A stretch of DNA of 64,000 bases from an uncultured Aquitalea sp. GTDB taxonomy: Bacteria > Pseudomonadota > Gammaproteobacteria > Burkholderiales > Chromobacteriaceae. Under the pieces are notes generated by a model that ran no database searches, was not told the DNA's origin, and worked only from the letters and a program-made list of their open reading frames with translations. Both the position numbers and the translations under genes were made by a program. Within the stretch, counting starts at the first letter, position 1; every line of letters starts with the position of its first letter. The stretch lies in NCBI RefSeq assembly GCF_945957525.1, contig NZ_CAMFLA010000003.1:186001-250000 (forward strand). Direction: 5' to 3'. Shown here piece after piece: positions 25,693-33,991 of the stretch.

Positions 25693-25770
25693 GTGCCAAA
25701 TGTCGTGCAAATTATGAGGCGCGGCCGGGCTAATTCTAGGTGTCAAAATTCGTGCAAATGGGTGCCAAAT
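25693..25770 (+). repeat. phased 11-bp repeats at the prophage right end
   Basis: Five related units occur: GTGCCAAAT (25693-25701), CGTGCAAAT (25704-25712), GTGTCAAAA (25740-25748), CGTGCAAAT (25751-25759) and GTGCCAAAT (25762-25770). Within each group they start exactly 11 bases apart, about one helical turn. Near the end of a transposable prophage, such direct repeats are most likely transposase-binding end sites. The phage terminus is somewhere in 25771-25804, possibly at TTACA (25782-25786). Confidence 0.7.
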
Positions 25771-25804
25771 AGCGCGCCGCGTTACAGGACTTATGGTTTT
25801 TTGA

Positions 25805-26707
25805 TCACGTCCAGGCTGGCCAGGGCTGCGCTTGCAGATGCGTCTGCAGAAAATCGAGCAGGGTGCGCAAGGTTAGCGGCAATTGGCGGCGCGAAGGATA
25901 GAGCGCGTAAATGCCCATGCTGACCGGCGTCCAGTCCGGCAGCAGCGCGGTCAGTTCGCCGCTGGCCACCAGCGGCTCCACCAGATAGGTAGGTTGCAGG
26001 GCAATGCCTGCGCCGTGGCGCGCCGCCTGCAGCAGCGCCACTGCTTCATTGGCGCTGAGCCGGCCATTGACGCGTGCCGTCACCCGTTCCTCTCCCCGCG
26101 TCAATGTCCATTCGCTGCGGCCGAAATGGCTGTAGCTCAAACAGTGATGACGAGCCAGATCGCTTGGCTCCAGCGGCGTGCCGTGCGCCGCAAGATAGGC
26201 GGGCGAGGCCACGATCATCGAGGCGCAGTCGCCCAGCCGTCGTCCCACCAGCCCCGGGTCGGGCTCATTGGTGATGCGCAGCGCCAGATCAATGCGTTCT
26301 TCGATCAGATTGACGGCGCGGTCGCTCATCTGCAGGTCGATGCGCACTTGCGGATACAGGGCCAGGAAGCGGCCGATCAGCGGAGCAAGCTGCGCCATGC
26401 CGAAGGACATGCTGGTGGTCAGGCGGATCTGCCCGCGCAGTTGGCCGTCGCGCAGGCCCGCTTCTTCACGCGCGCCTTCGGCCAACCTCAGCATTTCCTG
26501 GCAGCGCGTCAGACAGTCCGCCCCGGCGTCGGTGAGGGTGACAGAACGGGTGGAGCGTTGCAGCAAGCGCGCGCCCAGCCAGCTTTCCAGCGCCGCGATG
26601 TAGCGCGTCACCATGGCGCGCGACATGTCCAGTTCATCGCCTGCGGCGGTGAAGCTGCCCAGTCGGGCCACTTCGGTAAAAACCTGCATGGCTGTGAGTC
26701 TGTCCAT
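25805..26707 (-). CDS. LysR-type transcriptional regulator
   Basis: The 300-residue protein has a LysR winged helix (residues about 1-60; MDRLTAMQVFTEVARLGSFT, later RLLQRSTRSVTLTDAG) and a substrate-binding effector domain. ATG at 26707 fits the family's usual N-terminus better than an upstream in-frame Met. It is divergent from the MBL-fold/DsbA pair, so these are likely targets. The Mu-like prophage ends immediately after its stop codon and has probably separated it from its original downstream neighbour. The C-terminus looks intact. Confidence 0.88.
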   Translation of the reverse strand: MDRLTAMQVFTEVARLGSFTAAGDELDMSRAMVTRYIAALESWLGARLLQRSTRSVTLTDAGADCLTRCQEMLRLAEGAREEAGLRDGQLRGQIRLTTSMSFGMAQLAPLIGRFLALYPQVRIDLQMSDRAVNLIEERIDLALRITNEPDPGLVGRRLGDCASMIVASPAYLAAHGTPLEPSDLARHHCLSYSHFGRSEWTLTRGEERVTARVNGRLSANEAVALLQAARHGAGIALQPTYLVEPLVASGELTALLPDWTPVSMGIYALYPSRRQLPLTLRTLLDFLQTHLQAQPWPAWT

Positions 26708-26830
26708 TATTTGCTCTATTTTTGCAACAATGATGTGCATTTTAGCGGATTTATCTGCTCGGTTTCCATTGCTACAGTAGCGCCATGTTCAACGGCGGGC
26801 TGCTCCGCCACCGAGAAAAAGGATCTCATC

Positions 26831-27691
26831 ATGCTGCGCAAAACCGTTCTGACCGTCTCCCTGGCGCTGGCTTCCCTGGCTGCCGAGGCCGCGCCGCTGC
26901 AACTGTCTGTCTACAACGCCGACGAGAACAGCTTCAATGTCACTTCCGTGCTGGTAAGCGGCGACAAGGACGCGGTGCTGATCGACACCGGCTTCACCCG
27001 CGCCGACGCCTACCGCATTGCCGCCAGAGTGCTGGACAGCGGCAAGCAACTGAAAACCATTTATGTCAGCCAGGCTGATCCGGACTACTATTTCGGCGCG
27101 GCGGAGCTGAAGAAGATTTTCCCGCAGGCCGAGCTGGTGGCCGCCGCGCCGACGCTGGCCAAAATCCAGGCCAATATTCAGGGCAAGATGGCGTTCTGGG
27201 GCCCCAAGATGGGCAATAACGCACCGCTGACCGTTACCTTGCCGCAAGCGCTGAAGGGCGACCGCATCATGCTGGAAGGCCAGGCGATCGAAGTGCGCGG
27301 CACGCAAGGCCCGCTGGCGCATCGCGGTTATGCCTGGATTCCGTCCATCAAGGCCATCGTCGGCAATGTGGGGGTGGTGGCGGGTTTGCATGTGTGGACG
27401 GCTGATACCCAGAGCAAGGCCGAGCGCCAGGCCTGGATCAAGCAACTGGACGAAATGGAAGCGTTGCGCCCGGCCGTCGTGGTACCGGGCCACATGCTGG
27501 CTGGTCAGGCGATGGATGTATCCGCCATCCGTTTCACTCGTGATTATCTGCAACAGTTTGAAACCAGCCTGGCGTCTTCGGCCAACAGCGCCGAACTGAT
27601 TTCCCGTATGCAGCGGGCTTTCCCCAAGGCTGGTGAAGCGATGTCGCTGGAAATCGGCGCCAAGGTCAACAAGGGCGAGATGAAATGGTAA
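26831..27691 (+). CDS. periplasmic MBL-fold protein with altered metal motif
   Basis: The 286-residue protein starts with a Sec signal peptide (about 1-21, ending AEAA) and has the metallo-beta-lactamase fold: LIDTGF (50-55), the motif-2 position, and VVVPGHMLAG near 228. At motif 2, where HxHxDH is usual, it reads SQADPDYY (80-87), so most zinc ligands are replaced. It may bind one metal differently or be a non-catalytic member. A LysR gene is divergent; the stop overlaps the next start (ATGGTAA), showing coupling to the DsbA-like gene. Confidence 0.75.
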   Translation: MLRKTVLTVSLALASLAAEAAPLQLSVYNADENSFNVTSVLVSGDKDAVLIDTGFTRADAYRIAARVLDSGKQLKTIYVSQADPDYYFGAAELKKIFPQAELVAAAPTLAKIQANIQGKMAFWGPKMGNNAPLTVTLPQALKGDRIMLEGQAIEVRGTQGPLAHRGYAWIPSIKAIVGNVGVVAGLHVWTADTQSKAERQAWIKQLDEMEALRPAVVVPGHMLAGQAMDVSAIRFTRDYLQQFETSLASSANSAELISRMQRAFPKAGEAMSLEIGAKVNKGEMKW

Positions 27692-28380
27692 ACGCAACGC
27701 TGCACTACATTTACGATCCGTTTTGCGGCTGGTGCTACGCAGCCTCCCCGCTGATGCGCGCCGCCGCCGGGCTGGAGGGCCTCAGGCTGGAGCTGCACGC
27801 CGGCGGCATGATGAGCGGTCCGGCGCGCCAGATGGTGTCCCCGGCTTTGCGCGACTACGTGATGCCGCATGATCACCGCATCGCCGCCATGACCGGCTTG
27901 TCTTTTGGCGAGGCGTATTTCGAAGGGCTGCTGCGCGACAACACCGCGGTGTTCGATTCCACGCCGCCCATTGAGGCGGTGCTGGCCTTCGGCAAACTGG
28001 GCGGCCAGCCGCAAACCATGCTGGCCCGCCTGCAGCAGGCGCATTACCAGCAGGGCCGCCGCATTGCCGATGAGGCGGTGCTGCTGGAGCTGGCGCAAGA
28101 GTTGGGGCAGTCTGCGGAGGCTTTCAGTCAAGCCCTGCAGTCGGTGAAGGCCGAAGCGGAGGCGCATATTGCCGCCACCCGCCAGCTGATGAGCCAGACT
28201 GGCGTACGCGGTTTCCCTGCTTTGCTGATGGAGCGCGATGGTCAGTGGCAGCGCATCGATTTGTCGTCCTGGCTGGGCCAGCCGGAGGCCTTTGCCGCCG
28301 CCTTGCGCGATAGCCTGCCGCAAGCGGACGCCGCCGATGGCGCATTCTGCACGCCGGAGGGTTGCCAGCCCGGCGGCTGA
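27685..28380 (+). CDS. DsbA-family oxidoreductase-like protein
   Basis: The 231-residue protein has a thioredoxin-fold N-terminus with the active-site CGWC (residues 14-17, in DPFCGWCYAA), a helical insertion and the cis-proline region TGVRGFPALL. No signal peptide is seen, so it is probably cytoplasmic, like FrnE-type or 2-hydroxychromene isomerase relatives. It is coupled to the MBL-fold gene and followed by a strong terminator, so the two form a short operon. Confidence 0.85.
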   Translation: MVNATLHYIYDPFCGWCYAASPLMRAAAGLEGLRLELHAGGMMSGPARQMVSPALRDYVMPHDHRIAAMTGLSFGEAYFEGLLRDNTAVFDSTPPIEAVLAFGKLGGQPQTMLARLQQAHYQQGRRIADEAVLLELAQELGQSAEAFSQALQSVKAEAEAHIAATRQLMSQTGVRGFPALLMERDGQWQRIDLSSWLGQPEAFAAALRDSLPQADAADGAFCTPEGCQPGG

Positions 28381-28401
28381 TCTTCTCGTATTGTTCGCAT
28401 G

Positions 28402-28435
28402 AAAAGCCGCGCCTGTCAGACAGGCGCGGCTTTTT
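28402..28435. terminator. bidirectional terminator between convergent genes
   Basis: Arms AAAAGCCGCGCCTGT (28402-28416) and ACAGGCGCGGCTTTT (28420-28434) flank a 3-base loop with T-rich (+) and A-rich ends, so it can serve both the DsbA-like gene and the convergent LysR gene. Confidence 0.88.
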
Positions 28436-28469
28436 CTTTTGCGCGCCAGCCCCGACTGCGGGTTGCGCA

Positions 28470-29399
28470 TCAGCGCAGCAAGCGCTCGATGCGCGTTTCG
28501 GTTTCGGCCAGGCGAGCTTCCACCGCCTCCACCAGCACTTTGACCTTGGGCGAGCCGCGCCGGCTGGCCGGGTAGACGGCGCACAATTGCGCATCGCCAA
28601 AGCTGGCGCTGCTGAAGCGCCAGTTGGTCAGCAGCGGGACCAGTTCGCCGCGCTCCAGATACGCGGTCACGCTCCATTGCGGGCAGGGGAGGATGCCTGC
28701 GCCGTCCAGCGCGGCCTGTAGCGCCAGATTGTAGCTGTCGGTGGTGATGGCGCCTTTGGGCTCCACGGCGTGCTGTTCTTGCTGGCGGGAAAAGTGCCAC
28801 AGTGTACTGAGCATGGGGTGGCGATAGACCAGACAGTCGTGCTGCGTCAGCGCCTCCGGCGTGGCCGGCTGGCCGCGCGCGGCCAGATAGGCCGGGCTGG
28901 CGCACAACAGGGTGCGGTTGTTGCCGATGGCGCGCACGATCTGGTTGGGTAGTTCGTAGTTGCCCATGCGGAAGGCCAGGTCGTAGCCCTCGCCGACGAT
29001 GTCGACATAGCGGTCGGACAGCTGGATATCCAGCTGCAAGCCGGGGTGGGCGGCGGCGATGCCGGCGCTGAGCGGCCCCAGCACGGCGCGGCCGAAAGAA
29101 TGGGCACAGGTAACCTTGAGCAGGCCGTGCGGCGCGCCGTCGCGCTCCAGTAAGCGGCGGCGGCCTTCGGCGAACTTTTGCGTCACTTCATATGCGGTGG
29201 CCAGACACAACTGGCCGGCCTCGGTCAGCCGGAGCTGGCGGGTGGTGCGCTCCAGCAGCCGCGCGCCCATCGCGTCTTCCAGCGCGGCCAGGTTTTTGGT
29301 GACCGCCGAGGGCGTGCGATCCAGTCGGCGCGCGGCCTGACTGAGGCTGCCTTCCTCTACCACGGCAATGAAGGTTTCCAGTGCGCCGAGTCGATCCAT
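28470..29399 (-). CDS. LysR-type transcriptional regulator
   Basis: The 309-residue regulator has the LysR helix-turn-helix near the N-terminus (SQAARRLDRTPSAVTKNLAA; LLERTTRQLRLTEAG) and a type-2 periplasmic-binding effector domain. The Met at 29399 gives the standard family N-terminus. It is divergent from the potF-like and aguB-like genes, so it likely controls them. A weak dyad about GTTTTTGAATTAGTATCAC lies in the intergenic region (about 29458-29483). Confidence 0.88.
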   Translation of the reverse strand: MDRLGALETFIAVVEEGSLSQAARRLDRTPSAVTKNLAALEDAMGARLLERTTRQLRLTEAGQLCLATAYEVTQKFAEGRRRLLERDGAPHGLLKVTCAHSFGRAVLGPLSAGIAAAHPGLQLDIQLSDRYVDIVGEGYDLAFRMGNYELPNQIVRAIGNNRTLLCASPAYLAARGQPATPEALTQHDCLVYRHPMLSTLWHFSRQQEQHAVEPKGAITTDSYNLALQAALDGAGILPCPQWSVTAYLERGELVPLLTNWRFSSASFGDAQLCAVYPASRRGSPKVKVLVEAVEARLAETETRIERLLR

Positions 29400-29547
29400 G
29401 ATGATTATTTCCTGTATGGAAAAACAGCTGTGCGATCCAGGGCAAAAATGCGTGAAGGTTTTTGAATTAGTATCACAAAAAAGACGATGCAGCCCACTGC
29501 ACGGACAGAAACGCCAATAACACACCGTAGTCACAAAGGATCAGGAT

Positions 29548-30639
29548 ATGAAACGTTTCACCTCCGCCTTGCTGGCCGGCCTGCTGTTTGGCCATGCCTC
29601 CGCTCATGCGGCGCAGCAAACGCTCAACATCTACAACTGGGGCGAGTATTTCGCGCCGGACACCATCAGCGCTTTCGAAAAGGAAACCGGCATCAAGGTG
29701 CGGCTGGATGTGTACGACAGCAACGAGACGCTGCAGGCCAAGCTCACCACCGGCCACGCCGGCTATGACCTGGTGTTTCCGTCCAATAATTTTCTCGCCC
29801 GGCAAATCCAGGCGGGGCTGTATCAAAAGCTGGACAAGAGCAAGCTGGGCAATCTGAAGAACCTGGACCCGCAGGTACTCAAGCGCGCGCAGGAGGTAGA
29901 CCCGGGCAACCAGTACAGCTTGCCGTACATGCAGGGCACCACCGGCTTGGGCATCAATGTGGCCAAGGTGGAGGCGGCCATCGGCGGGCCGCTGCCGGCC
30001 AATACGCTGGACTTGCTGTTCAAGCCGGCCTACGCCGCCAAGCTGAAGCAGTGCGGCATCGCGGTGAACGATGCCGGCAGCGAGGTGTTTCCCATGGCGC
30101 TGCGCTATATAGGGCGCGACCCCAACAGCGTGAGCGCGCAGGATTATCAGGCGGCAATGACCATGCTCAAACAGGTGCGCCCGTATATCCGTCACTTTGT
30201 GTCCACGCCCGTGATGAATGATCTGGCCACCGGCGAAGTCTGCCTCGTCACCGGCTATTCCGGCGCCGTGCTGGTGGCTTCGCAGCGAGCGCAAGAGGCA
30301 AAGAACGGTCAGAAGGTGGTTTACAGTTTGCCGAAGACCGGCGCCACCTTCTGGTTCGACAGCATGGCCATTCCCAAGGGCGCGCCCAATGTGGAGAACG
30401 CCCATCGCTTCATCAACTATCTGCTGCGTCCGGACGTGGCGGCCCGCATCAGCAATACGGTGATGTACCCGAACCCGAATCTGGCGGCCACGCCGCTGGT
30501 GGACAAGCGGCTGACCGGCAACCCCAATATCTACCCGGACGCTCGCGCCATGCAGACCTTGTGGGTACAGCGTCCTTTCGCCCCGGAAACCCTGCGCATG
30601 CAGACCCGCCTGTGGACGCAGTTCAAGACCGGGCTGTAA
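29548..30639 (+). CDS. polyamine ABC transporter substrate-binding protein (PotF/PotD-like)
   Basis: The 363-residue protein has a signal peptide (1-22, ending AHAA) and a mature part opening QQTLNIYNWGEYFAPDTI, the classic PotF/PotD motif. Further family features are FPSNNFLARQIQAGL and the C-terminal FAPETLRMQTRLW. It captures putrescine or spermidine in the periplasm; no permease or ATPase genes are adjacent. The next gene, an aguB-like amidase, places it in a putrescine-forming pathway context. Confidence 0.9.
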   Translation: MKRFTSALLAGLLFGHASAHAAQQTLNIYNWGEYFAPDTISAFEKETGIKVRLDVYDSNETLQAKLTTGHAGYDLVFPSNNFLARQIQAGLYQKLDKSKLGNLKNLDPQVLKRAQEVDPGNQYSLPYMQGTTGLGINVAKVEAAIGGPLPANTLDLLFKPAYAAKLKQCGIAVNDAGSEVFPMALRYIGRDPNSVSAQDYQAAMTMLKQVRPYIRHFVSTPVMNDLATGEVCLVTGYSGAVLVASQRAQEAKNGQKVVYSLPKTGATFWFDSMAIPKGAPNVENAHRFINYLLRPDVAARISNTVMYPNPNLAATPLVDKRLTGNPNIYPDARAMQTLWVQRPFAPETLRMQTRLWTQFKTGL

Positions 30640-30707
30640 AACCGGACAACCCCGCCGTGCTGCCGGCCATCGCTTCGTCGGCGCGGCAATAATATGGAGA
30701 CAACATC

Positions 30708-31607
30708 ATGCGCAACGTTACCGTCGCCGCCGTCCAGTTTGCTTGCGACTGGGACCTGCAAGCCAATCTCGCCCGCGCCGAGGCCCTGATCCGCCGCGCC
30801 GCCGCGCAGGGCGCGCAGGTAATCCTCATCCAGGAGTTGTTCAAGGCGCCGTATTTCTGCATTGATCAAAGCCCGGAGCATCGCAAGTTGGCCGAAAGCG
30901 TGGGCAGCGCCGACACCATTGCCCTGTTCCGCCGACTGGCGGCCGAGCTGCAGGTGGTGTTGCCCTGCAGTTTCTTCGAGAAGGCCAACAACGCCTATTT
31001 CAATACCGTGGCCATGGTGGATGCCGACGGCGCGGTAATGGGCCTTTATCGCAAGACGCATATTCCCAACGGGCCTGCCTATCAGGAAAAGCAATATTTC
31101 ACTCCCGGCGATACCGGCTTCAAGGTGTGGCCAACCCGTTACGGCAAGATTGGCGTGGGCATCTGCTGGGATCAGTGGTTTCCGGAAACCGCCCGCTGCA
31201 TGGCGCTGCAAGGCGCGGAGATGCTGCTGTTTCCCACCGCCATCGGCAGCGAGCCGGCGTTCCCCGAGCAGGACAGCCAGCCGCACTGGACGGTGGTGCA
31301 TCAGGGCCATGCCGGCATGAACCTGCTGCCGGTGATTGCCTCCAACCGCATCGGCACAGAGCGCAGCCGCTATGAGCCGGGGCTGGAAATGACCTTCTAC
31401 GGTTCCTCGCTGATTGCGGATCACCATGGGCAGATCGTGGCGCAGGCTAGTCGCGATCAGGAGGAGATCCTGCTGCACACCTTTGATCTGGACGCCATCG
31501 CCACCGACCGCGAAGGCTGGTTCGTATTCCGCGACCGCCGCCCGTCGCTGTACCGTGCGCTGCTGACCATGGACGGCGTTAACGTGGATGCCGCCGCGCA
31601 TTTCTGA
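30708..31607 (+). CDS. aguB: N-carbamoylputrescine amidase
   Basis: The 299-residue nitrilase-superfamily protein has the catalytic triad Glu43 (LIQELF), Lys116 (YRKTHIP) and Cys153 (GICWDQWF). The length and sequence match AguB, which hydrolyses N-carbamoylputrescine to putrescine, CO2 and ammonia. A partner agmatine deiminase (aguA) is not in the window. It follows potF after a 68-base gap and ends at a strong terminator. Confidence 0.9.
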   Translation: MRNVTVAAVQFACDWDLQANLARAEALIRRAAAQGAQVILIQELFKAPYFCIDQSPEHRKLAESVGSADTIALFRRLAAELQVVLPCSFFEKANNAYFNTVAMVDADGAVMGLYRKTHIPNGPAYQEKQYFTPGDTGFKVWPTRYGKIGVGICWDQWFPETARCMALQGAEMLLFPTAIGSEPAFPEQDSQPHWTVVHQGHAGMNLLPVIASNRIGTERSRYEPGLEMTFYGSSLIADHHGQIVAQASRDQEEILLHTFDLDAIATDREGWFVFRDRRPSLYRALLTMDGVNVDAAAHF

Positions 31608-31625
31608 GCCATCCCTCGCTGGCGA

Positions 31626-31655
31626 CAAGGCCCGGTCTGTACAGACCGGGCCTTG
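31626..31655 (+). terminator. terminator after aguB
   Basis: Perfect 15-bp inverted repeat: arms CAAGGCCCGGTCTGT (31626-31640) and ACAGACCGGGCCTTG (31641-31655), followed by CGTTTCC. The T run is short, but the stem is strong; it may act for both strands. Confidence 0.75.
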
Positions 31656-31723
31656 CGTTTCCTGCCGACTGCTTCGCGCTACGCCTACCCTGCGCTTGCA
31701 GGGCGGGATGTTGCTGGTTGGCG

Positions 31724-33991
31724 TTATCGGAGCCGGGCAAGCCTGCGCCAGCGGTAAAACAGCAGGCCGGCCAAGCCCGAAAAGACCGCAGCGCCTGCCG
31801 CCCAGCCGCGGTGGCCGTGCCACCAGCCCTGTGCCTTGCGCCAGACGGTTCTGGCCTGTTGCGGGTAAGGGAACAGCGCCGCTTCGACAAACCGCGGCTC
31901 AGGACACTGTTGGCCGAAGAGCGCATCGCTGGCGAGATAAGCGCCCTGTTTGACATAGCGGTGATAAAACGCCATCGCCAGGCTGTTATCGGTGTTGTGC
32001 ATGCGCTGCGCGCCGGCGCACAGCACGGCGGAGAAGGCCTGGGAGCGGGGCGGCAGCAAGTCTCCGGCCTTGCTCAGATACCCGGCGGCCACATAGCGAT
32101 AATGGAAGCGTTTCAGTGGCTGGCTTTCGCTGGCGGCGAAGCGCCCGCTTTCGCCTCCGGTAACGCCCACCCCTTGCAGCAGCCGCTTCTCCCTTCCCTG
32201 CGGTGACAGCGGCGAGTGGGAGATGTCCGGCAGCTCGCGCCGGCCGGAGCCTTCTGCATAGTTGCCGCCCATATCGGTGTAGTCAGGATCTTGTTCGTAG
32301 CCCATCAACTCCATGCCGTCGTAATGGGCCAGACTGGCGGCGCGGAACCATCCCTGCGCCTTGCGCGCGGAGCCCAAACCGTTTTCAGCCTGTCGCAAAG
32401 CGTCACGGTACTGCCGGGCCAGGGTGGCAAGCCGCTCGTTGTCGTTGGAGGGGATGCCGTCGCTTCCAATGGCTGGCGCATTGGCATCCTCGGGGAAATA
32501 GGGCAGGGCTTCATCAATGCGATGCTCGCGCACCAGACGTCGCGCCAGCAGATAGCGCAGCTGCCGCCAGGCGGGGTTGGGCGAACCGTCAGCCTGTGCG
32601 GGCGGGACGGGCTGGTGGTCGATATAGGCTTTGAGCTCGCTGCTGGTGAGTACGCGTTCAGCAACATAAGCCATGTCGTTGCTGTAATCGGTGAGCGCGC
32701 CCAGATGGCCGGCTGTGGCCGGACCTTCCTGACGCTGGCGGCTGCCCTGATAGAGATAATCCAGCGCTTCCACATACTGCCCGCGCGACAAGGCAAGTAC
32801 GCCTTGCTCGCCTTTGATCATCATCGCGCCGGCAGGCTCCAGACTTTTATCCGCCAGCGGAAACGCCTTGGCTGCCAGCGCGTAATGACGCACAGCGGCG
32901 GCGCCGTCACCGTCGCGCAGGGCCAGTTTGGCTAGCAGCCAGTGGGAAAGCGCATTGTCGCTTTGCAGGGCAAGTTGCCGGGCCAAAGGATACCGACCCA
33001 TGCGGTAGGCCAGCGCGGCCAGCCGGTTTGTGCTGGCGCGGTCGGCGAGGCCGCGCCGCTGTATGTTGTCCAGCAGGTATGCCAAGACCTTGTTGGGCTC
33101 CAGGTTCGGCTCGCCGCGAGCCGCATCCGGCAAGCCGGTCAGGGAGGGCGCAATGCTGTAGTAAGTGTCGGATTGAGACTTGTCTATCGCCGTGTCGCCA
33201 ATGCGCGCAAGGCCGTAACTGACCAGCAAGCGCCGGCTGGTGACATCGTCCACCAGCGCATCGATACGCTGCGTATCCTGCAAAGCCCAGTCGGCGATGA
33301 TGGCGAGGGAGTTTTCTCCGTTATTGGCGATGGCTTGCGACAACTGGCCCGTCAGTGCGGGTTGATCCCCTTGCGCTGTTTGCTCCGCATAAAGCCGGAT
33401 TGCCGCTTTCAGGCCCGCCGGGGCAATGCCGGCGGCGCAGGGCGTGCGGTTGAGGAAACTGACATAGCTGCATTGCTGGCCGCTATTGGTGTTGCGCAAT
33501 TCCAGCAGGGCCTGCTCACCAAGGCTAAGCAGCGACAGTTCATCCGGGTCCGGCACGCCGCAGGCGGCCAGCCCCCGCACGCGGCGGTAGGCCTCGCGAG
33601 CGGCGGCAAGGCGGGCATCGCAAGCTTTGCCGGGTTTGCAATCTGCGGCTGCGTCGCGGGCGCTTTCCGCGTCGGCCATGGCGTGCGCCAGCAACGCGGG
33701 CTCGGCGCGTTGGCCGGGAGCGAGGCCAGGGCATCGCGCCGGCTGCGGCGTTGCCAAGCGAGCAGCTTCGTAATGGAAACTGTTGGCGGGCGTGCCCAGC
33801 AGCGTGCCTTGCCGGTCATCCAGCAACTGATTGGGAAACATGGGACCACAGGCGTATACCGCCACGCCGCCGGCAAGAACGCCGGCCAGCGTCAGCCAGC
33901 GCCGTTTGTCGCCAGCCAGCCAGAGCAGGGCGCGACGCATGGTGGCGCGGGCTTGCCGCAAGTTTTTCCCGGTGGTGTCAGTCTTGGACAT
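31724..33991 (-). CDS. large TPR-like envelope protein of unknown function
   Basis: This 755-residue protein has an N-terminal membrane segment (about 30-50, WLTLAGVLAGGVAVYACGP), a long helical repeat region (about 120-680) with the alternation of small and large residues typical of tetratricopeptide-like repeats (YRMGRYPLARQLALQSDNAL; QYVEALDYLYQG), and a C-terminal membrane anchor (AAGAAVFSGLAGLLFYRW). It probably stands in the periplasm or envelope as a scaffold. The Met at 33991 is chosen; an in-frame Met lies 10 codons upstream. It overlaps the DUF3142 gene by 14 bases and is transcribed with it. Confidence 0.7.
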   Translation of the reverse strand: MSKTDTTGKNLRQARATMRRALLWLAGDKRRWLTLAGVLAGGVAVYACGPMFPNQLLDDRQGTLLGTPANSFHYEAARLATPQPARCPGLAPGQRAEPALLAHAMADAESARDAAADCKPGKACDARLAAAREAYRRVRGLAACGVPDPDELSLLSLGEQALLELRNTNSGQQCSYVSFLNRTPCAAGIAPAGLKAAIRLYAEQTAQGDQPALTGQLSQAIANNGENSLAIIADWALQDTQRIDALVDDVTSRRLLVSYGLARIGDTAIDKSQSDTYYSIAPSLTGLPDAARGEPNLEPNKVLAYLLDNIQRRGLADRASTNRLAALAYRMGRYPLARQLALQSDNALSHWLLAKLALRDGDGAAAVRHYALAAKAFPLADKSLEPAGAMMIKGEQGVLALSRGQYVEALDYLYQGSRQRQEGPATAGHLGALTDYSNDMAYVAERVLTSSELKAYIDHQPVPPAQADGSPNPAWRQLRYLLARRLVREHRIDEALPYFPEDANAPAIGSDGIPSNDNERLATLARQYRDALRQAENGLGSARKAQGWFRAASLAHYDGMELMGYEQDPDYTDMGGNYAEGSGRRELPDISHSPLSPQGREKRLLQGVGVTGGESGRFAASESQPLKRFHYRYVAAGYLSKAGDLLPPRSQAFSAVLCAGAQRMHNTDNSLAMAFYHRYVKQGAYLASDALFGQQCPEPRFVEAALFPYPQQARTVWRKAQGWWHGHRGWAAGAAVFSGLAGLLFYRWRRLARLR

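Larger units (their letters stand above)
1..25790 (+). mobile_element. Mu-like prophage, right (late) part
   Basis: A continuous same-strand run of late genes in Mu order (lysis, terminase, portal, gpF, gpG, protease, gpT, sheath, tube, tape measure, gpN, gpP, gp45-gp48, fibre, Com, methylase) shows a transposable, contractile-tailed prophage. Most neighbouring genes overlap by 1 to 17 bases, the sign of one long late transcript. The left end, transposase genes and target duplication are outside the window. The right boundary is placed between the last phased repeat (25770) and the LysR stop codon (25805), so it is accurate only to about 30 bases. The gene set looks intact in this part, with no frameshifted or truncated structural gene. 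Confidence 0.95.

Noticed and set aside
26708..26830. Defined LysR box between the LysR and MBL-fold genes
   Set aside because: Several A+T-rich pieces exist but no convincing T-N11-A dyad was found.
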